Part shown: piece after piece, positions 1 to 8,102 of the stretch
How positions within the stretch are numbered: the stretch's first letter is position 1
Layout of the letters: the number at the start of each line of letters is the position of its first letter
Assembly: GCA_021797025.1 (NCBI GenBank)
Contig: JAKAAK010000009.1
Coordinates: 1 to 26,360, forward strand
Direction: 5' to 3'
DNA from: Thermoplasmata archaeon
Lineage (GTDB): Archaea > Thermoplasmatota > Thermoplasmata > Thermoplasmatales > Thermoplasmataceae
Length of the DNA stretch: 26,360 nucleotides
Made by a program: the position numbers and the translations under genes
The notes under the pieces: generated by a model
Told to the model about the DNA's origin: nothing
Databases searched by the model: none
Seen by the model: the letters and a program-made list of their open reading frames with translations, nothing else

Positions 1-62
1 TTCTCCCTGTTCAATCCATAACTTTTTATCTTTTCTTTTACTTCTTTTAATTGGTCTTGCAC
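1..62 (-). CDS. Partial reading frame running off the left edge
   Basis: A GTG at 60-62 (minus strand) opens a frame reading VQDQLKEVKEKIKSYGLNRE before the window ends. A GGGGTGA Shine-Dalgarno-like stretch lies 6 bases before it, the same signal used by confirmed genes here. The visible part is charged and helical. A second frame from an ATG near 95 (MALHNLDWGEKSARP...) is also open to the edge, so the true frame is not certain. No family is recognised. Confidence 0.35.
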   Translation of the reverse strand, partial: MQDQLKEVKEKIKSYGLNRE

Positions 63-139
63 TTTTTTCACCCCAATCTAAATTGTGCAAGGCCATTTAT
101 AATTTACAGACAATTACTTACACTATCCTGAATTCAATT

Positions 140-386
140 TTAATAATTTAGCTCCAAGTATACTTTATCCAGTTTTATATTGCTCTTTATAATTAGTTTA
201 GTTATAGGCGATGAAGTGCATCCTATTCCTATCTTCTTCCTTATTTCATCAATCCCTCCTTTTGATATACTTTTTTTAACAATGTCTCCAGATATGACAA
301 TAGATCTGACGCTTCTACCTCATTTTTTCCCTTTGGGGCCTTTCTAATGTATCAGATACACTTTCTTTTGGTTTTCCTTTGGCCAT
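140..386 (-). pseudogene. Frameshifted small gene of unknown family
   Basis: An ATG at 386 reads MAKGKPKESVSDTLER and soon hits a stop near 318. A downstream frame then reads VRSIVISGDIVKKSISKGG, continues as IDEIRKKIGIGCTSSPITK, and ends in KVYLELNY at a TAA (140-142). The good amino-acid texture of both parts, joined by a frame change in an A/G-rich run, suggests one gene of about 80 codons broken by an indel. No family is recognised. It is oriented away from the operon that begins at 555. Confidence 0.4.
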
Positions 387-525
387 TTTTCATTTCCACA
401 GCATAATGTACTGTGATTTCAGTATAAGCTATAACCTATCAGGTAGTTTATAAAATAGCTAAAAAAGTAAACATTAAGTGGGAATTAGCCAACACTCATT
501 GACCGCCATAGTGATAGTGCCAAAA

Positions 526-533
526 TTTATAAA
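526..533 (+). promoter_or_regulatory. TATA box of the first glycan operon
   Basis: TTTATAAA is centred about 25 bases before the GTG at 555. This is the archaeal TATA-to-start distance, so the transcript probably begins at or next to the start codon (leaderless). No Shine-Dalgarno sequence precedes the GTG. Confidence 0.6.
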
Positions 534-554
534 CACGAATAATATGTCAAATTT

Positions 555-1355
555 GTGGTTAGAAAAGAATCTATTTTGTCATTAAACGCTAAGATAGCTA
601 TTGCAAAAGATGTTATTAAGGATGGCCTTAATTCATTTAAGAGACCCACAATTGTATGGAGCGGCGGAAAAGATAGTACAGTGGTATTGGATCTGGTTGT
701 TAAATGTACTGAAGAACTTGGTCTTAAATTACCAACAGTTTTATTTATTGACCATGGTGATCATTATCCTGAAACATTTGAAATTATATCTAAATCAGAA
801 AGTAAATATAACTTTAAGACTATTATTGCCAAAAATTCAGACGCTTTGAATACTATTAAAAATGGGAAAATACAGGTTTCTGATTTATCAGAGCACAACA
901 GGAATGAAGTTAATAGAATTGGATTCTTAAATAAGGAGTTCGATTATTCTTTAGAATCGGATGTTGGTAACCACATATTAAAAACAGTACCGATGAATGA
1001 TGCAATAGTCGAGTACAGATTCGACGCACTTTTTACAGGGGTCAGATGGGATGAAAATGATGCGAGGTCAACGGAGATTTTTATGTCCCCAAGAAACAAT
1101 CCTGAACATATAAGAATTCAGCCTATTTTACCATTTTTGGAAAAGGATATATGGCAATATATTTTTAAACATAACCTTCTAATTCATCCAAAATACTATG
1201 AAGGGTATAGATCTATAGATGGAATACACGATTCTAAGAAAGTTAGTGATTTACCGGCATGGGAACAAGATTTCGATGTAATAAGTGAGAGGTCTGGTCG
1301 TTCACAAGACAAAGAAGGAATGATGGAAAAACTTCGTAAATTTGGATACATGTGA
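555..1355 (+). CDS. CysD-like PP-loop ATP pyrophosphatase (PAPS-reductase/ATP-sulfurylase superfamily)
   Basis: This 266-residue protein has the PP-loop SGGKDS at residues 36-41, which binds ATP and splits pyrophosphate. Further on come FIDHGD (64-69), FTGVRWDENDARSTE (160-174), IRIQPILPFLEKDIWQYI (187-203) and a C-terminus EGMMEKLRKFGYM. The pattern, especially the GVRWDE block and the end, resembles CysD, the small subunit of ATP sulfurylase, more than a true PAPS reductase. Only one cysteine (C51) is present, so the catalytic Cys motif of PAPS reductases is absent. The usual GTPase partner CysN is not in the window. The GTG start is chosen because a TATA box sits 25 bases upstream. The gene opens an operon with a sulfatase-superfamily enzyme 5 bases downstream, which suggests a role in surface-glycan modification rather than assimilation. 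That role is inference; the superfamily call is firm. Confidence 0.8.
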   Translation: MVRKESILSLNAKIAIAKDVIKDGLNSFKRPTIVWSGGKDSTVVLDLVVKCTEELGLKLPTVLFIDHGDHYPETFEIISKSESKYNFKTIIAKNSDALNTIKNGKIQVSDLSEHNRNEVNRIGFLNKEFDYSLESDVGNHILKTVPMNDAIVEYRFDALFTGVRWDENDARSTEIFMSPRNNPEHIRIQPILPFLEKDIWQYIFKHNLLIHPKYYEGYRSIDGIHDSKKVSDLPAWEQDFDVISERSGRSQDKEGMMEKLRKFGYM

Positions 1356-1360
1356 CTTAA

Positions 1361-2674
1361 ATGTCAAAACCAAATATCATAGTTGTGGTTTTTGATACAT
1401 TGCGATACGATTTGTTCAACAAGTTTGTTACAGATAACACGCAGTTTTCCAAAGATATCATAGAGTTTACGAATTTTGATAATGCCTATTCTACCAGCCC
1501 ATGGACTTTGCCATCTCATATATCCTTGTTTACCGGCCTTTATCCATCTGAACATGGAATTCATGAAACACCTAATTCGGAGCTTATAGATCTTTTTAAA
1601 GATTCAGTAAAATACCCAGGCAAATATATAACGGATATAGCCTCGGAACAAGGATATAAAACCATTGGCTTCTCTGCTAACCCAATGATTTCTGAACTAA
1701 CCGGTTTTAATCAAAAGTTTGACCATTTTGAGACTATTGATTTTGATATTCAGGCATTTAAGAATCTACACATTAATAATAAATACATACGCAAAAGTAT
1801 ATCAGCTATCGGTGTATTAAAAGCTATGGCCCTTGGATTTCCAAGCAATAAGGGCCATAAATTGATTTTGTCTAAACTCGCAAAATGCGAATTAACAAAT
1901 CCGTTCTTTTTATTTATTAATTTTATGGAATCGCATGACCCATATTTTTTTAATGCGTTTAGAGATGACAACAAAAGGTCCTTAAACGATTTAATTGGAT
2001 TGAAGGAAATTAACAACAAGGAAAAGAATAGATTGAAAAATAAATATTATAACCAAATTAGTACTATAAGTTTGATTATAAATAATCTAATAAAATTTCT
2101 AAAAGATCGGAAAATATATGATAACACTGTAATAATTCTTACTGCTGATCATGGGCAAGCACTTAAGGAAAAAAATTATTATGGGCATGGTATCTATCTT
2201 TATGATGAATTAATAAGAATTCCGTTATTGATTAAAGGTATAAATTCAAGTAATTTAATAAATAGAGAAAATAGTTATACTAGCTTAATAAATGTTAACT
2301 CGTTCATAAAATCCACCTTAATGGGAGAAGAAAACAGCGAGAGATGGTTATTAACTAGAAAAACCTTCTCCGAATCTTTCGGAATGCAGCATTCGAAATC
2401 GTCCCTTAAGAAATATTTACATACAAAAGACGCGAAAGATAGGTATAATCGCATTAACACTCTTAGAAAAGCTTTATTATATGGGGGGTACAAAATTGTG
2501 ATTAATGGTAGTAATTCTTCTATAGATGAATTTAGTAGTTATAACGGAAATAAAATTGACTATGACACCATTTTAAAGATGGTTAACCATTTGAAAATTT
2601 TCAATATAGACAATGAATTTATTTTAGATCCAGATAAAATTGTAAATGAGGTGATGAAAAAATATGGAGCCTAG
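1361..2674 (+). CDS. Sulfatase/alkaline-phosphatase superfamily hydrolase or transferase with Thr at the nucleophile position
   Basis: This 437-residue protein starts SKPNIIVVVFDTLRYD, the first metal-binding block (D12). The nucleophile block is TLPSHISLFTG (49-59). It aligns with the sulfatase signature C-x-P-S-R-x-x-L-x-T-G, with Thr49 in place of Cys and His53 in place of Arg. Later blocks are MESHDPY (189-195, H192), LTADHGQA (261-267, D263/H264) and YGHGIYLYDE (274-283, H276). Without Cys or Ser at the nucleophile, formylglycine cannot form, so a classical sulfatase mechanism is unlikely. Thr is used by phosphatases, phosphodiesterases and phosphotransferases of this superfamily. There is no signal peptide or membrane segment, so it is probably cytosolic. 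It follows the CysD-like gene by 5 bases and overlaps the next gene by 11. Its substrate (a phospho- or sulfo-glycan) is unknown. Confidence 0.8.
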   Translation: MSKPNIIVVVFDTLRYDLFNKFVTDNTQFSKDIIEFTNFDNAYSTSPWTLPSHISLFTGLYPSEHGIHETPNSELIDLFKDSVKYPGKYITDIASEQGYKTIGFSANPMISELTGFNQKFDHFETIDFDIQAFKNLHINNKYIRKSISAIGVLKAMALGFPSNKGHKLILSKLAKCELTNPFFLFINFMESHDPYFFNAFRDDNKRSLNDLIGLKEINNKEKNRLKNKYYNQISTISLIINNLIKFLKDRKIYDNTVIILTADHGQALKEKNYYGHGIYLYDELIRIPLLIKGINSSNLINRENSYTSLINVNSFIKSTLMGEENSERWLLTRKTFSESFGMQHSKSSLKKYLHTKDAKDRYNRINTLRKALLYGGYKIVINGSNSSIDEFSSYNGNKIDYDTILKMVNHLKIFNIDNEFILDPDKIVNEVMKKYGA

Positions 2675-3722
2675 GAAACATAAAATAGTTTTTACTTTTA
2701 TTGTCGAATTTGGTGATTTGGAAAACAAATCATTGCTTCTAGCTAAAAGTTTAAGGAGATTCTATAAAGATGCAAATAAGTATCCAATTTATGCTGTAAG
2801 ACCGAGACGCGGAAAAGAAATTAAAAATTCAACGAAAGAGCAATTTAAGGCATTAGATGTTATTTATGTTTATTCCCCTGTTAATCGAAACTGGGAATTC
2901 TTCGACTTTGCTAACCAGGTATATGGCCCCGCTTTTATAGAAGAACGTATTGATGGAAAAGCAGAGTTTATGGTATACCTTGACGCTGATGTTGTATGTC
3001 TGCATTTTCCTACTGAATTATCATTACCAGATAATTGCCTTGTTGGCATTACACCTGTGGATATAGGAAGAGAAGCGGGAAATGATGCTGCGATAGTGGC
3101 TGAAGATTCCTTAAATATAACATGGGAACTGGCTTATTCCCTGGCGGGTGTTAAATCAATTCCAAAATGGAATGTAATTACCAAAGTAGAAAAATTACAA
3201 ATATATCCATATTTTAACTCCGGTTTTTCTATAGTAAGGCCAGAAGCACGTATTTTTAGGTTATGTAGAGATATGTTTGAAATGGCTAATACAAAAAATT
3301 ATTTTAGATATTTTAATTATAGCGGTAAACTTTTGAAGACACAGAATGATACTAAAAAATCTTCATTGCACTTTATAGATCAAATTTTTCTTGCCGCTGC
3401 TATATTGTCAAAGTGCTCTCAGGAACAAATAAAGATCTTTGGGAATGAGTATAATTTTCCATTCCATTTTATAAAAGAAATTCAAACTGAGCCATATAAT
3501 TTAGAACATATTATTTTCCTTCATTATCACAATATGTTCTATGATTTAAAATGGCAGTCTAATGTACATTTAGATACTGAAACTAGAGAATGGCTTGCAA
3601 ATAATGTTCCTATTAAACTGGAAAAACATGTTTCGTACAAAATTAGAAAATATATGCGGTATGGAAGAACATTTATTAAATGGCATTTTAATGCGATAAA
3701 AAATAAAACAGAAAGTGATTAA
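2664..3722 (+). CDS. GT8-like glycosyltransferase (GT-A fold)
   Basis: This 352-residue protein has the layout of a GT-A retaining transferase of the glycogenin/GT8 type. A DxD-like metal site lies in FMVYLDADVVCL (LDAD at 106-109). YFNSGFSIV (183-191) corresponds to the conserved FNSG block. FIDQIFLAAA (237-246) carries the DQ seen in GT8, and a His-rich block FLHYHN lies at 285-290. The last 50 residues are basic and could sit at the membrane surface. The ATG at 2664 is preceded by a strong GAGGTGAT Shine-Dalgarno site at 2648-2655, and the start lies inside the end of the previous gene. The donor sugar cannot be read from sequence; dTDP-amino-dideoxyhexose is possible because fdtA and fdtB follow directly. 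The GT call is fairly secure, GT8 membership less so. Confidence 0.7.
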   Translation: MEPRKHKIVFTFIVEFGDLENKSLLLAKSLRRFYKDANKYPIYAVRPRRGKEIKNSTKEQFKALDVIYVYSPVNRNWEFFDFANQVYGPAFIEERIDGKAEFMVYLDADVVCLHFPTELSLPDNCLVGITPVDIGREAGNDAAIVAEDSLNITWELAYSLAGVKSIPKWNVITKVEKLQIYPYFNSGFSIVRPEARIFRLCRDMFEMANTKNYFRYFNYSGKLLKTQNDTKKSSLHFIDQIFLAAAILSKCSQEQIKIFGNEYNFPFHFIKEIQTEPYNLEHIIFLHYHNMFYDLKWQSNVHLDTETREWLANNVPIKLEKHVSYKIRKYMRYGRTFIKWHFNAIKNKTESD

Positions 3723-3723
3723 T

Positions 3724-4134
3724 ATGGATGAATTAAAATATTTAATGAACTTAAAAGATATAGAAGATTCAAGAGGTAATATAATAGTAATGACACAAAA
3801 AGATATACCATTTATAATTAGAAGAGTCTTTGTTATTTTCCACCAAAATGGTTTGCGTGGAAATCATGCTCACAAAATAACTCATCAGTTCTTAGTTTGC
3901 TTAAGTGGATCTATAAAAGCGAAGATCATAAATAGATATACGGAAAGCTATTTTATATTAGATGATAAACAAAAATCATTATATGTACCACCTATGACAT
4001 GGTTAGAATTAAGAGATATAGATGCTGGCAGTATAATAATGGTATTAGCCTCTGAAGACTATGAGGAAAAAGATTACATAAGTAACTTTGATGAATTTAC
4101 TAAACTTTTAAAAGGTGAACATAATGAAAGTTAA
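3724..4134 (+). CDS. fdtA: dTDP-4-oxo-6-deoxyglucose 3,4-oxoisomerase (FdtA/WxcM-like cupin)
   Basis: FdtA converts dTDP-4-keto-6-deoxyglucose to the 3-keto isomer, the step before transamination to Fuc3N. This 136-residue single-domain cupin has the family signature RGNHAHK (45-51, with both active-site histidines), HQFLVCLSGSI (54-64) and the typical ending DYEEKDYISNFDEF. Length fits stand-alone FdtA. An in-frame GTG at 3715 would overlap the previous gene, but AGTGATT just before the ATG at 3724 looks like the ribosome site, so ATG is preferred. The next gene, fdtB, overlaps by 11 bases, which is the usual coupled pair. QdtA (the Qui3N branch) is a close relative, so the stereochemistry at C4 is not certain. 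RmlA and RmlB, needed to supply the substrate, are not seen in the window. Confidence 0.88.
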   Translation: MDELKYLMNLKDIEDSRGNIIVMTQKDIPFIIRRVFVIFHQNGLRGNHAHKITHQFLVCLSGSIKAKIINRYTESYFILDDKQKSLYVPPMTWLELRDIDAGSIIMVLASEDYEEKDYISNFDEFTKLLKGEHNES

Positions 4135-5227
4135 ATTCAACAATTTTGATAGGGTCTATCTAAAATATAAAAAGGAATTTGATGAGGCATACAGGAATGT
4201 AATGTTATCTGGTATGTATATTGGTGGTAATCAGGTAAATTCTTTTGAAAAAGAATTTGCTACATATTGTGGCGCAAAACAGTGCGTTGGTGTGGGAAAT
4301 GGATTAGATGCAATTTATCTCTCACTACGAGCTTTAGGGGTCGGTTCTGGTGATGAAGTGATAGTACCAGCAAACACGTATATTGCTACATGGCTAGCAA
4401 TCTCAAGGACAGGGGCAACTATAGTACCTGTAGAACCAGATCTACTTACATACAATATAAACCCATCACTAATTTCCCAAAAAATTACTGAGAGAACGAA
4501 AGTAATACTTCCTGTTGATCTATATGGACGACCTTGTGAAATAGATGATATTAAAAAATTAAAGGAAAGTTATCAAGATATAAGCATTGTCATAGACGCT
4601 GCACAATCGCATGGTGCGACATATAAGGGAAAGAAAGTCGGTTCACTTGCAGATATCACTGCTTTTAGCTTTTATCCAACTAAAAATCTTGGAGCATTTG
4701 GGGACGCGGGATGCATCACAACAGATGACCCAGAAATAGCAGAGAGAGTTCAATCTTTAAGAAATTATGGAGAAATTAGTAAATATAATAATAAATATTT
4801 AGGCGTAAATTCTAGGCTTGATGAATTACAAGCGGCCATGTTGAGGGTAAAGTTAACTCATCTTGCGGAGACAAATAGTATTAGATCTGATATTGCAAGA
4901 TTCTATATGAACAATTTATCAGATAAGATAGTTGAATTACCTGCAATTCGTGATCATATATCACCTGCATGGTATGTATTTCCAATAAGAAGCTTACATA
5001 GAGACTTAATTAAGAATTCTCTGTATACAAAATCTATAGATTCTATTGTGCATTATCCTGTGCCACCGCATCTACAAACCGCATATTCATATTTAGGATT
5101 TAAAAAAGGGGATTTTCCAATAACAGAAAGAATAGCTAATGAAATATTAAGTTTACCTACAGACCCATTTCTATCTCAGGATGAACTTGAATATGTAGTT
5201 AAGTCAATAAATGAGGTAAATATCTAA
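4124..5227 (+). CDS. fdtB: dTDP-3-amino-3,6-dideoxyhexose transaminase (DegT/DnrJ/EryC1 family)
   Basis: This PLP-dependent aminotransferase aminates the FdtA product at C3, giving dTDP-Fuc3N or dTDP-Qui3N. Numbering from the ATG at 4124 (367 residues), the DegT-family blocks are GVGNGLDAIYLSLRALGVG (56-74), EVIVPANTYIAT (78-89), VIDAAQSHGA (156-165; D158 binds the pyridine nitrogen) and FYPTKNLGAFGDAG (183-196; K187 is the PLP lysine). SRLDELQAAML follows later. AGGTGAAC lies 5 bases before this ATG, so it is preferred over the GTG at 4115. It closes the operon that starts at 555; no N-acetyltransferase (FdtC) follows. Length and motifs are those of a complete, active enzyme. Confidence 0.9.
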   Translation: MKVKFNNFDRVYLKYKKEFDEAYRNVMLSGMYIGGNQVNSFEKEFATYCGAKQCVGVGNGLDAIYLSLRALGVGSGDEVIVPANTYIATWLAISRTGATIVPVEPDLLTYNINPSLISQKITERTKVILPVDLYGRPCEIDDIKKLKESYQDISIVIDAAQSHGATYKGKKVGSLADITAFSFYPTKNLGAFGDAGCITTDDPEIAERVQSLRNYGEISKYNNKYLGVNSRLDELQAAMLRVKLTHLAETNSIRSDIARFYMNNLSDKIVELPAIRDHISPAWYVFPIRSLHRDLIKNSLYTKSIDSIVHYPVPPHLQTAYSYLGFKKGDFPITERIANEILSLPTDPFLSQDELEYVVKSINEVNI

Positions 5228-5689
5228 CTACCATTATATCAATTATATTCAATTAACTAAATTATTATTTTAACATCACGACTTTACATCTTTCATATAT
5301 TCTAAATTTCTGCCTTTTATTGTCTTGTTCCCGCCTAAATGGTAATACAAAGTGGTGCGACATATTTATCATTTGGACATTTATAAATTAGAATAAGTAA
5401 AATTAGACATATAAAAACAAACAAATATAAGTTAGAATAGAAGTAATATTCCCGATTTTCTACCGATATTATTGCTTTAAATCAACTTCTAACCACCGAA
5501 CCCTTACTTATCTATTTGTCTAAGTATATGATTTACTAGTTTGATTTATTTTACCTGGAAAAAGAGTTTTTATGTTTTGAAGTCAAGTGGTATTCATCAA
5601 TGGTTATTCATTCCTAAATATTTTCATACGAGCATATGCAGGTAAACTTTTTGACATATTGTACAGAAATTTAGAAGATAGCAATAAAA
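5228..5689. other. Intergenic region between convergent genes
   Basis: No reading frame with coding texture is seen on either strand. T-rich stretches after 5228 could end transcription of the operon. The only structured element is an insertion-sequence-like end at 5353-5400, listed separately. Confidence 0.5.
5353..5400 (+). repeat. Solo IS3-type terminal repeat, related to the left end of the IS at 16189
   Basis: TGGTGCGACATATTTATCAT, followed by TTGGACATTTATAAATTAGA, aligns with the left end of the intact IS at 16189 (TGGTCCTCTCC then ATTTATTATTTGGACAGTTA). Agreement is very high over ATTTATyATTTGGACAkTTA and fades after about 45 bases. No transposase follows, so this is a leftover end of a related element or a short non-autonomous derivative. 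Confidence 0.55.
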
Positions 5690-7324
5690 TTAATTAAGTT
5701 GAGATATAACAAAATTTCCCTTTTGGCCAGTTTTTATAGTAATTCCAGTAAGATATTGCTTTAAGCTGAAATTAACAATACCGTTATGGCTTTCAGCTGT
5801 GAATATACACTGTGTAGAATTTACAGTTATACTATGTTCTATATTTATACTGTAATTGCCGGGGGCCATAAAATTTAGGCTTGTACCATTAAATGCAGTA
5901 TTTGAGTATGGAATGAAGCCTAATATTCTCCCACTATAATTTTTCTCAAGCAGTACCATCCCTGATACTTCCATCAATATGCCATAATCACCTGAGATTA
6001 GCTTATGGTTTACCAGTGAAAGGGTATCTGTAACTGTACCCGGAGAAACAGTTGTATTGTAGAACCATTGAGAATATGGATCTGTAATAATATATTGTGG
6101 GCTTCCATTATATCCATTAACAGGCAATGTATAGTTATAAAACTGAACAAGCTGTGGCATATTGTTCTGAATTGCCACTGAAGAACCTGCTGGTATTGCG
6201 TTTACCATTCTTTGAAGTGCCTTATCGTATTCTGTATAGTGAATATTGGAATAAGTTGCATAATTCCCATCAACAAGATAATTAGCCGTGCCTATATCAT
6301 GGTTATTATCAGTGACCAGATTCCCATAGGGTGTGAAAAGAAACCATGTAACAATAGCCACCGCAAATGCCATTGTGATAAATTTTTTCATGTTGATATG
6401 GTGAAAATTCGCTTTCTCATGCTTTCCAATGAACACAGCGCTTGCAATGAATATTCCAGGGGCAATAAGTGCAGGGTACTGGTATAATATTGGCTGGAAG
6501 TACGGATAATAGTTATGCGCAAATACAAGCCCGGCATATGGCAATATAAGAAGTATTTCAGGAACAAAAAATGAAATAAAAAGCAATGGCATTGTATCCA
6601 GAATAAAATATAGAATTTTTCTGAATAAAGAAGCAGTAATTATTGATGGCTCTTTTAATATTGTAGAAATATTTAGAAACTGCATGGTGTATGATGGTTC
6701 TGTAAGGTTAACTCCTATAAATGTAATTAGAATTAATATGATAATTATTGAATAATAATACTTTGGAACCTTTTTATGCTTCATTGCCAGTGTAATCAGG
6801 TAAAAAACAACAATTACGGCTGCCAGGTAGTCTGTTGTGATAGCCAGTAAAATAAAGAATAATGAAGACTTAAATTTATCGTATAATATTAAACAATACC
6901 CGGTAAGGAATATTGTTGGAAAGAGTGCTATAAAATGGAAGTCAAACCATTCAACGCCTGCAAGTGGAAAGTAAAACAGCCATATAAGTGATAATAACAG
7001 TGCATAGTTATGGTTCTTTATAAGTTTTCTTCCTATGAAGTATACGGGGAAAACACCTGCACTTATCAGTACATCCTGGAATACCATAAGGCCTACCTGT
7101 GAAGGAAATAAACTGTAAATTGGATACATCAGGAAATAAATTAATTTATTGTATGCAACTGGGAAAGTAAGTGCGTTTTTTATTAAATTTGATGAAACGC
7201 CCAGATCAAACACGGTAGAATGGAAAGTAATATATCTCATATATGACAGTAGAGATGATGCAATTGAGAATGCAATAAAAACTGGGATTATAATTGTAAT
7301 ATCTCTTCCGGTATTTTTCTCCAT
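5690..7324 (-). CDS. DUF2079 polytopic membrane protein, possible GT-C-type sugar transferase
   Basis: This 544-residue protein begins with a hydrophobic segment (residues 8-28), followed by HSTVFDLGVSSNLI, the DUF2079 hallmark (D40 of FDLG, in a predicted outer loop). About nine further hydrophobic segments run to roughly residue 330, including FYFPLAGVEWFDFHFIALFP (118-137) with H130. The last 200 residues form a soluble tail with many N-x-S/T sites, ending in GNYSINI and GNFVISQLN, probably outside the cell. DUF2079 proteins are regarded as relatives of GT-C glycosyltransferases that use lipid-linked sugars, but no function is established. The ATG at 7324 lies about 27 bases from a TATA box and has no Shine-Dalgarno, so it is probably leaderless. 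A paralog lies at 17692. The family call is firm; the activity is inference. Confidence 0.82.
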   Translation of the reverse strand: MEKNTGRDITIIIPVFIAFSIASSLLSYMRYITFHSTVFDLGVSSNLIKNALTFPVAYNKLIYFLMYPIYSLFPSQVGLMVFQDVLISAGVFPVYFIGRKLIKNHNYALLLSLIWLFYFPLAGVEWFDFHFIALFPTIFLTGYCLILYDKFKSSLFFILLAITTDYLAAVIVVFYLITLAMKHKKVPKYYYSIIIILILITFIGVNLTEPSYTMQFLNISTILKEPSIITASLFRKILYFILDTMPLLFISFFVPEILLILPYAGLVFAHNYYPYFQPILYQYPALIAPGIFIASAVFIGKHEKANFHHINMKKFITMAFAVAIVTWFLFTPYGNLVTDNNHDIGTANYLVDGNYATYSNIHYTEYDKALQRMVNAIPAGSSVAIQNNMPQLVQFYNYTLPVNGYNGSPQYIITDPYSQWFYNTTVSPGTVTDTLSLVNHKLISGDYGILMEVSGMVLLEKNYSGRILGFIPYSNTAFNGTSLNFMAPGNYSINIEHSITVNSTQCIFTAESHNGIVNFSLKQYLTGITIKTGQKGNFVISQLN

Positions 7325-7347
7325 ATTAAAAGACTATTTAAATAGTA

Positions 7348-7355
7348 AATATAAA
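7348..7355 (-). promoter_or_regulatory. TATA box of the DUF2079 gene at 7324
   Basis: On the minus strand TTTATATT is centred about 27 bases before the ATG at 7324, predicting a leaderless transcript. Confidence 0.55.
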
Positions 7356-7390
7356 TATTGGCTTCCATTGTAATAGTTCAGTGGTTTGAA

Positions 7391-7531
7391 TTAATCAGGA
7401 TTTAATATACATTTAAGTTTCCCTTTCTTTCCATCTGATACAATTACACTGTATGCCGCTGTGAAGTAATATACACTCTTCTGTAGTGTTAGGACTCCCC
7501 ATCCTATGCGGTATTTGACTACCGGTCATAT
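7391..7531 (-). pseudogene. Gene fragment, family unknown
   Basis: A minus-strand frame of about 46 codons without a start codon reads KYRIGWGVLTLQKSVYYFTA, then AYSVIVSDGKKGKLKCILNPD, and stops at 7391-7393. The texture is protein-like and it ends cleanly, so it may be the C-terminus of a lost gene. I do not recognise the family. Confidence 0.3.
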
Positions 7532-7652
7532 TATCCGCTCTGCTCTTATTGGTCATAGATTGATCTGTTGCCTGTAAATCCGATAATTCAACGCTGTTGC
7601 GTCTTAAGGATTGTTTAGAAAACTCCTAAATTCCGTTAATTTTATCTGCGAA

Positions 7653-7949
7653 TCAATTCTTTGTCTCCGATTTAAATTTATGTGTTTTCCCATTTGCCCC
7701 GTCCAAATTTTTAGGATGCGTTACCTTACATTCATCAAAATCTTTTTTTAATTTCATCATTCTCATTCTGCAATTTACTGCCGTTATTTTCAAGTTCATC
7801 AATTTTCTTCTGTAATTTTTCTATAATTGTATTATTTTCCAATTCTTGTTTCAGTATCCCTACTATAGTGTTATTATTAGAATCTTTTACAGGTACCTTG
7901 CTAATGGGATTTATAGCACAATAAATATAGGAATATTTTTCCGTTGATA
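7653..7949 (-). pseudogene. Frameshifted coiled-coil protein fragment
   Basis: A minus-strand frame opens after a stop at 7950 and reads STEKYSYIYCAINPISKVPV, then an acidic coiled coil (GILKQELENNTIIEKLQKK, IDELENNGSKLQNENDEIKK). A frame change in a run of seven A's restores DFDECKVTHPKNLDGANGK and a TGA at 7653. There is no good start codon, so the 5' part is lost. The coiled coil resembles linkers of regulators or transposases, but no family can be named. In another frame a short piece near 7690 (MGKHINLNRRQRID) recalls the start of IS30-type transposases, which may mean nested relics here. Nothing clear is seen between 7950 and 8078. Confidence 0.45.
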
Positions 7950-8078
7950 TTATAGCTTTACAGATACTTTAAACCCTTTGACTCTTACAAGTGTGCAAAC
8001 TATTGCAAGCTGAATAAAAATAGCTATTGAAAATAGTTAAGAAATTATTTGTAATTTCGAGTTGTTTAAGTAATAAGC

Positions 8079-8085
8079 TTTATAT
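8079..8085 (+). promoter_or_regulatory. TATA box of the DPM1-like gene
   Basis: TTTATAT centred at 8082 lies 21 bases before the ATG at 8103 and 27 bases before the second in-frame ATG at 8109. The usual spacing favours leaderless initiation at 8109. Confidence 0.5.
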
Positions 8086-8102
8086 CCTGACTTTTAATTA
8101 CT

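Noticed and set aside
555..1355. Annotation as a true PAPS reductase (CysH)
   Set aside because: The catalytic cysteine motif is absent, and the GVRWDE block and C-terminus fit CysD better.
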